From Carboxylicivirga taeanensis (GTDB lineage Bacteria > Bacteroidota > Bacteroidia > Bacteroidales > Marinilabiliaceae): 64,000 nucleotides of DNA. The notes under the pieces were generated by a model. It was not told the origin of the DNA. It searched no databases and saw nothing but the letters and a program-made list of their open reading frames with translations. Shown here in pieces: positions 60,107-64,000 of the stretch. The stretch lies in NCBI RefSeq assembly GCF_051851475.1, contig NZ_JBPUSJ010000011.1, positions 82,330 to 146,329 on the forward strand. Direction: 5' to 3'. Within the stretch, counting starts at the first letter, position 1. The number at the start of each line of letters is the position of its first letter. The translations under genes and the position numbers were made by a program.

Positions 60107-60838
60107 CTATAGTGAAAGAGTGGCCACCATAAAAGCACCTTTGGAGTGGGGATTAAGTGCAAAAATGACACTAAGTGGAAAACTAACATTGTTATTTACT
60201 GCCAGTTCGCGACTCACACCAATGCCCACATTAACAAAAGCAGCCTGGCTGGCATACATACCCCGCGCCGGTGTAAATCCCGAAAACAAACAAACCTGGT
60301 TCTCACCCATGGAGAAATTATACTGTGGCTCAATATAGGTCGAGTAAAAGGCTGCATTGTTGTCGTCCAAATCGGCACCATAAACAAATACCGCGGCTTC
60401 TACCGACAGCTGGCTTTTGAAGATATCAAACCATTCAACAAGTACTTCGACGGCGTGCGCCGATGTGGTTTGATTCCAGTTAAAGTACTGCTGTGAAACA
60501 GCTGACGAATCCACTACATTGAAGTTATCAGACACTGATAGCCGTAAATTCTCGTGCTGAAAAGACAGGTAAACATCAATTTCCTGATAGGGCTCTTCAG
60601 CAAACGAATATGAGCCCCAGGTACCAATAGTGAATGCGCCTTTACTTAATTCCAGGTACGGCTGAATAGAAGGCGATGAACTAAGACTCATGCCTCGCCA
60701 ATAGAAACGCGATGTCAAATCCATTCCTACCGACATTGCGCTTTGTTCAGAATGACTCTGCGCATTAACACCATTCAGATGTGGTATAAGCATAAGCATA
60801 ACTACCACAAGCCGAATAGCTTTAGTAAACAAATACAT
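60107..60838 (-). CDS. Outer-membrane beta-barrel-like protein of unknown function
   Basis: A 243-residue exported protein. A signal peptide ends near PHLNGVNAQ. The rest alternates in polar and aromatic residues (SRFYWRGMSLSSSPSIQPY, FTIGTWGSYSFAEEPYQEI, NFSMGENQVCLFSGFTPARG), and the C-terminus FMVATLSL has the pattern of a final barrel strand. The SRFYWRGMS part recalls the conserved GxxFRG strand of some outer-membrane families, but the match is weak. It lies 40 bp before the chemoreceptor gene on the same strand, so the two probably form a unit; any role in ligand entry is a guess. Confidence 0.6.
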   Translation of the reverse strand: MYLFTKAIRLVVVMLMLIPHLNGVNAQSHSEQSAMSVGMDLTSRFYWRGMSLSSSPSIQPYLELSKGAFTIGTWGSYSFAEEPYQEIDVYLSFQHENLRLSVSDNFNVVDSSAVSQQYFNWNQTTSAHAVEVLVEWFDIFKSQLSVEAAVFVYGADLDDNNAAFYSTYIEPQYNFSMGENQVCLFSGFTPARGMYASQAAFVNVGIGVSRELAVNNNVSFPLSVIFALNPHSKGAFMVATLSL

Positions 60839-60884
60839 AAAAATCCCTTGTTAGTTTTCCCGACTAATTTTTAAATATAACAAC

Positions 60885-61307
60885 CTATATTTTTGCTCTC
60901 AGCATCAATTCCTTAGGAAAGGCATACTGCTTGTTCAGAACAACAGTTAGCACTTTTTCCAACTCCTCCACAATTGACTGCTTAAGCACATAGCCCTTAA
61001 AACCTGCGCCAACAAGTTCTTCAAGACAAACCTGATCGTTATTAAAAGTAACTGCCACAAGCTTAATATCAGGAAAAAGATAGTTGATTCGTTTGCCTAC
61101 CTCTATTCCATTAACTATTGGCATATTAACATCCAATAGAACGATGTCTGCAAGTCCGAGTTTGTCACTTTCAATAATGTCCCTACCATCACTAAAAGAA
61201 TTAATCACCTCGAACTCTGGCATGGTGCTGAGCAAGTGCCTAAGCCCTTGCGCAAACTCATCACAATCATCAACTATGATTACCTTATAAGCCCCTGCGT
61301 TACTCAT
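60885..61307 (-). CDS. Single-domain response regulator
   Basis: A 140-residue receiver domain with no output domain. KVIIVDDCDEF gives the acidic pair, DIVLLDVNMPIVNG the phosphorylated Asp, AVTFNN the switch Thr and GYVLKQSI the conserved Lys. The last 15 residues (NKQYAFPKELMLRAKI) end where NarL-type proteins have their linker; in full-length ones a DNA-binding HTH follows. It lies 99 bp after the NarL-type regulator on the same strand. It could be a phosphate sink or shuttle for that system, or a CheY-like partner for the nearby chemoreceptor. Confidence 0.88.
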   Translation of the reverse strand: MSNAGAYKVIIVDDCDEFAQGLRHLLSTMPEFEVINSFSDGRDIIESDKLGLADIVLLDVNMPIVNGIEVGKRINYLFPDIKLVAVTFNNDQVCLEELVGAGFKGYVLKQSIVEELEKVLTVVLNKQYAFPKELMLRAKI

Positions 61308-61406
61308 TGCCCTAATAACGCCAAATCACCAGTAAGGTTACGGGAATTGCCCTTTTTAGCAGTAGGGTTTTCCCTATTTCGGAACAAAGGAATCCCTATT
61401 GTGAGT

Positions 61407-62066
61407 TTATAGTTCGACAACCTGGTTTTTGATGGCCCAAACAATCAGTCCGGCGTTATTTTTCGTATTCGTTTTTCTCATCAGTTTTGTTTTCTGACTC
61501 TCAATAGCTTTTACACTTAAAAAGTGAGCTTTAGCCAGCTCCTTGTTGGTGTATCCCTTGCAAACCGATGCCAGCAGCTCTCTTTCACTTTGGGTCAATT
61601 CAACCGCTGAGGGGGAAATATTTGACGTTATTTCCCGTTCTGTGTTCAAGCTCGATGCAACCGCTTTGAGGAATTCATCTGAAAAATAAGTATGACCTGC
61701 ATTAACCTCCCGAATGGCAAGCGCCAGCTCTTCTGCACTCATGTCTTTTAGTACAAAGCCTTTTGCCCCTTTCACGAACGCTTCTTTAAAAAAATTAACG
61801 TCATGGTACATGGTCAACATAATCACGCGCAAATGATCATCTTTAGCCATCGCTTTGCTTAATGCATCAAGTCCACCCAACAAGGGCATACTAATATCAA
61901 CCAGTGACACATCATAGCGGTCCTTACTTAAGCTATTCAACCAGTCATTTCCATTGCTGAACTCTGCAACCACTTCCATATCTTCAGCCTCATTAATAAG
62001 CATTTTTATCCCCTCACGCACCATCGAGTGGTCCTCTGCAATAGCTATACGTATCATCTTTTTCAT
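61407..62066 (-). CDS. NarL/LuxR family response regulator
   Basis: A 219-residue transcription regulator. The receiver has IRIAIAEDHSMV (acidic pocket), VSLVDISMPLLGG (phosphorylated Asp), MLTMYHD (switch Thr) and GFVLKDMS (Lys). The C-terminal 60 residues are a LuxR-type HTH (LTQSERELLASVCKGYTNKE, then HFLSVKAIESQKTKLMRKTN). Its start codon overlaps the stop of the histidine kinase gene by four bases (ATGA), so the two are a cognate pair. Target genes are unknown. Confidence 0.93.
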   Translation of the reverse strand: MKKMIRIAIAEDHSMVREGIKMLINEAEDMEVVAEFSNGNDWLNSLSKDRYDVSLVDISMPLLGGLDALSKAMAKDDHLRVIMLTMYHDVNFFKEAFVKGAKGFVLKDMSAEELALAIREVNAGHTYFSDEFLKAVASSLNTEREITSNISPSAVELTQSERELLASVCKGYTNKELAKAHFLSVKAIESQKTKLMRKTNTKNNAGLIVWAIKNQVVEL

Positions 62067-63643
62067 TTTGTATTCTGGAAGGTGATATCCACCTCCACTC
62101 CGCTCCCTTTTTCGGAATTAAAAACTATTTTACCACCAATCGAGTCAATGCGGTTAATGATATTTGTTAAGCCAAAACCCTTACTTCTTTCCCTTTCAAA
62201 ATCAAATCCAACCCCATCATCCTTGTAACAAACTGATAGAGCGCCACCTTCGTCCCTAAAGGATATACTAATTTGCCCGGGTGAACCATACTTAATGGAG
62301 TTATTAATCAGTTCAACGAGTGCCCGATAAATGGCCAGCTCAATAAGTGGATCACTAATCTGCAACTGTTGGGTTTCGAGCGTAAATTCAACATTGCTTA
62401 CCAGCTTAATATGATTTACAAATGACTCAGTTGCTTTCACAAGGCCATAATTTTGAAGTATCTGCGGACTGACATTATTGATGGTATTGCGAAGCTCTTT
62501 GATGGCCCCATCGATAAGACCATTTAGCTTATTACCCATTTGCGACTTATTCTCATCAACTGATGTTTTTATGAGTGTATGAGCATATATTTTGGCAGCC
62601 GAGAGCAATGGGCCAACACCATCGTGTAACTCCTGAGCAATTCGCTTATTTTCCTTTTCTTCCGCTTGCATCATTGTCTCAATAAGCAGGCGCCGTTTTT
62701 TCTTTTGCTCGGTCAAATCAACGAAAGCACATACGGCAGTATCCCCAAGAAAGGTATGGTGCACCTCGGCACTTTTTAAATGGCCATTTCTTGTCACAAA
62801 ATTAGAGTACTCAATCGGCATTTGCTTTTGTGTTCCAAATCCATTCCGAATTTTATTATCAAATCTCTCTTGAAGTTGATTTCGCCTATCTACATCTGGA
62901 TATAAGTAACGAAGCCAGTGGTCGAAATTGCTTATATCCTTTACCCCGTAACCAAAATACTGATAAAAAGCATCGTTGGAATAGCTAATTTCCTTATTAG
63001 ACTTCAGGGTGGCAACAGGAATTGGCAGATGATCAAGAATCCTGTAGAACCGTTTCGAACTTTCGTGTTGTTCTTTGACCTTTTTAAGGTAAGCCATAAA
63101 CGTTTTTCGAATTGCAAACCCACCAACCGCAATCACCAAAACCGTCAGCATAAAATCTGATACCCAAACCATTTCACTCTGAACAAGTAGATGTGGCGAA
63201 GAATAATATTGCACTTTCCCGCTTACATATAAATGCATAAACAGAAAAAAGTATAAAACAATAAATAGATTAATGCCTATTGCAAGACCTCTTTTCAGAT
63301 AGAAAGTGGTTAAGCCAAATATTAGTATCATAAAATACTGGGCACCGCCAAATAATCCGAGATTGTAGATACTATAGAGGTTGCCATATAGCAAAACATA
63401 AAGCAAAAAGAACACCTTGACTTTTAAGTTGATTTTAGTTTTAAACACTGCAATTAACAGCAGACCTCCTAATGAGATGCTATGCAAAACAGTGACCACA
63501 CCATCTGCCCAACCAAAGTACAACGCATAGGCATAGAGCGGTCCAACCAAAATAACGACAACACGATAAGCGAAATCAATCACCTCCTCTTTAACCGCAT
63601 TAAATGAACTAACAACCTCTTTAAACGTGTAATCCAATCCCAA
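62063..63643 (-). CDS. Sensor histidine kinase, HisKA_3 (DegS/NarX-like) type with membrane helices and PAS domain
   Basis: A 526-residue sensor kinase. Six or so membrane helices fill the first 190 residues (VVILVGPLYAYALYFGW, FFLLYVLLYGNLYSIYNLGLF and others). A PAS domain at about 200-320 follows (PIPVATLKSNKEISYSNDAF). The HisKA_3 site is RIAQELHDGVGPLLSAAK with the phosphorylated His. The ATPase has LVELINNSIKYGSPGQ (N box), DDGVGFDF (G1) and KGFGLTNIINR (G2). It is translationally coupled to the NarL-type regulator. The signal may be sensed in the membrane domain or PAS; it is unknown. Confidence 0.93.
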   Translation of the reverse strand: MGLDYTFKEVVSSFNAVKEEVIDFAYRVVVILVGPLYAYALYFGWADGVVTVLHSISLGGLLLIAVFKTKINLKVKVFFLLYVLLYGNLYSIYNLGLFGGAQYFMILIFGLTTFYLKRGLAIGINLFIVLYFFLFMHLYVSGKVQYYSSPHLLVQSEMVWVSDFMLTVLVIAVGGFAIRKTFMAYLKKVKEQHESSKRFYRILDHLPIPVATLKSNKEISYSNDAFYQYFGYGVKDISNFDHWLRYLYPDVDRRNQLQERFDNKIRNGFGTQKQMPIEYSNFVTRNGHLKSAEVHHTFLGDTAVCAFVDLTEQKKKRRLLIETMMQAEEKENKRIAQELHDGVGPLLSAAKIYAHTLIKTSVDENKSQMGNKLNGLIDGAIKELRNTINNVSPQILQNYGLVKATESFVNHIKLVSNVEFTLETQQLQISDPLIELAIYRALVELINNSIKYGSPGQISISFRDEGGALSVCYKDDGVGFDFERERSKGFGLTNIINRIDSIGGKIVFNSEKGSGVEVDITFQNTK

Positions 63644-63847
63644 AGCTATCTCCTTTTTACCAGTTTACTCCCTTAACGAATATTCATGAATTTGGTTATA
63701 GCAATAGGTGTTAATTTTCCCATTTTAACCAATTGCAAAGAAAGAAATTAGCAATGCTATAACAAAGGCAAATTTAAAGGTAAAATTTATTCTTAGAAAG
63801 ATTTTGAAGAGCTCCTGTGGTTAACACTAAACAATATTGCAAAAACC

Positions 63848-63882
63848 AAAAAAGCTCGTAAACCATATGATTTACGAGCTTC
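63848..63882 (-). terminator. Terminator after tRNA-Pro
   Basis: On the minus strand AGCTCGTAAA and TTTACGAGCT form a perfect 10 bp stem, followed by six T. It is 24 bp after the tRNA. Confidence 0.88.
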
Positions 63883-63906
63883 TGATTGCATTTGTTTGCT
63901 ACTTCG

Positions 63907-63981
63907 TCGGGGTACCAGGATTCGAACCTGGGACCCCCTGGTCCCAAACCAGGTGCGCTAACCGGACTGCGCTACACCCCG
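63907..63981 (-). tRNA. tRNA-Pro (anticodon TGG)
   Basis: A 75 nt cloverleaf can be drawn: acceptor CGGGGTG with TACCCCG, D arm GCGC...GCGC, anticodon arm CCTGG-TTTGGGA-CCAGG with anticodon TGG, T arm CCAGG-TTCGAAT-CCTGG, discriminator A. The CCA end is not encoded. It reads the CCN proline codons. Confidence 0.97.
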
Positions 63982-64000
63982 AAACTAATTTTGAGCGGAG

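Noticed and set aside
1..64000. Insertion sequences, prophage or integrative element
   Set aside because: No transposase, integrase, phage or conjugation gene was found, and no target-site duplications were seen; tRNA-Pro at the edge has no adjacent integrase within the window.

Overview
The window looks like part of the chromosome of a low-to-mid GC Bacteroidota bacterium, probably a marine or sediment member of Bacteroidia. The reasons are the family content (GLPGLI-like proteins, a GldL-like membrane protein, the GYDIA-type GHMP kinase, a PNGase F homologue, an FtsK-LolA pair) and repeated matches to the Bacteroidota promoter -7 element TAnnTTTG a short distance upstream of start codons. 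Genus cannot be told from sequence alone. Genes are intact; there is no insertion sequence, prophage, CRISPR array or rRNA. The only tRNA is tRNA-Pro(TGG) at the right edge.

Layout. 1-4.3 kb: partial ferritin (-) divergent from a three-gene acyl-CoA (probably propionyl-CoA) carboxylase. 4.5-12.6 kb: an ATP-cone/Mrr-type nuclease, then a leftward run of YgjV-GNAT fusion, two MFS-type transporters, a cytoplasmic alpha-amylase and glycogen branching enzyme. 13-18.3 kb: a RimK-type ligase fused to a zinc-protease-like domain, facing a two-gene unit of a GNAT/RLAN/ATP-grasp protein and a radical SAM enzyme; this is a candidate peptide- or protein-modification locus. 18.5-24.8 kb: MscS channel, secreted S9 peptidase, catabolic-type ornithine carbamoyltransferase and carbamate kinase. 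25-29.2 kb: lipoprotein, FtsK and LolA.

29.5-40.3 kb holds the most striking unit: nine tightly packed + strand genes that join the lower leucine-degradation route (methylcrotonyl-CoA carboxylase beta and alpha, methylglutaconyl-CoA hydratase, acyl-CoA dehydrogenase) to the mevalonate pathway (HMG-CoA reductase, GYDIA GHMP kinase, diphosphomevalonate decarboxylase, mevalonate kinase, type 2 IPP isomerase). HMG-CoA is the shared intermediate. Neither HMG-CoA synthase nor HMG-CoA lyase is in the window, so the operon reads as a leucine/isovalerate-to-isoprenoid route.

40.4-50.9 kb: nucleotidyltransferase and CstA family transporter (overlapping), secreted GH20 hexosaminidase, a MATE exporter behind a strongly structured leader, an unusual 0.8 kb intergenic region with C-tracts spaced about 52 bp and a likely small RNA, a GLPGLI-PNGase F fusion, a HAD phosphatase and a stand-alone DsbD-alpha-like protein. 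51-58 kb: lipoprotein plus PepSY-type membrane protein, GldL-like membrane protein, GNAT-nitrilase fusion, SulP transporter and aldo/keto reductase. 58-64 kb: methyl-accepting chemotaxis protein with an outer-membrane protein, a lone receiver protein, a NarL/DegU-type two-component pair and tRNA-Pro. All functional calls rest on reading motifs and domain order by eye; no database search was run.
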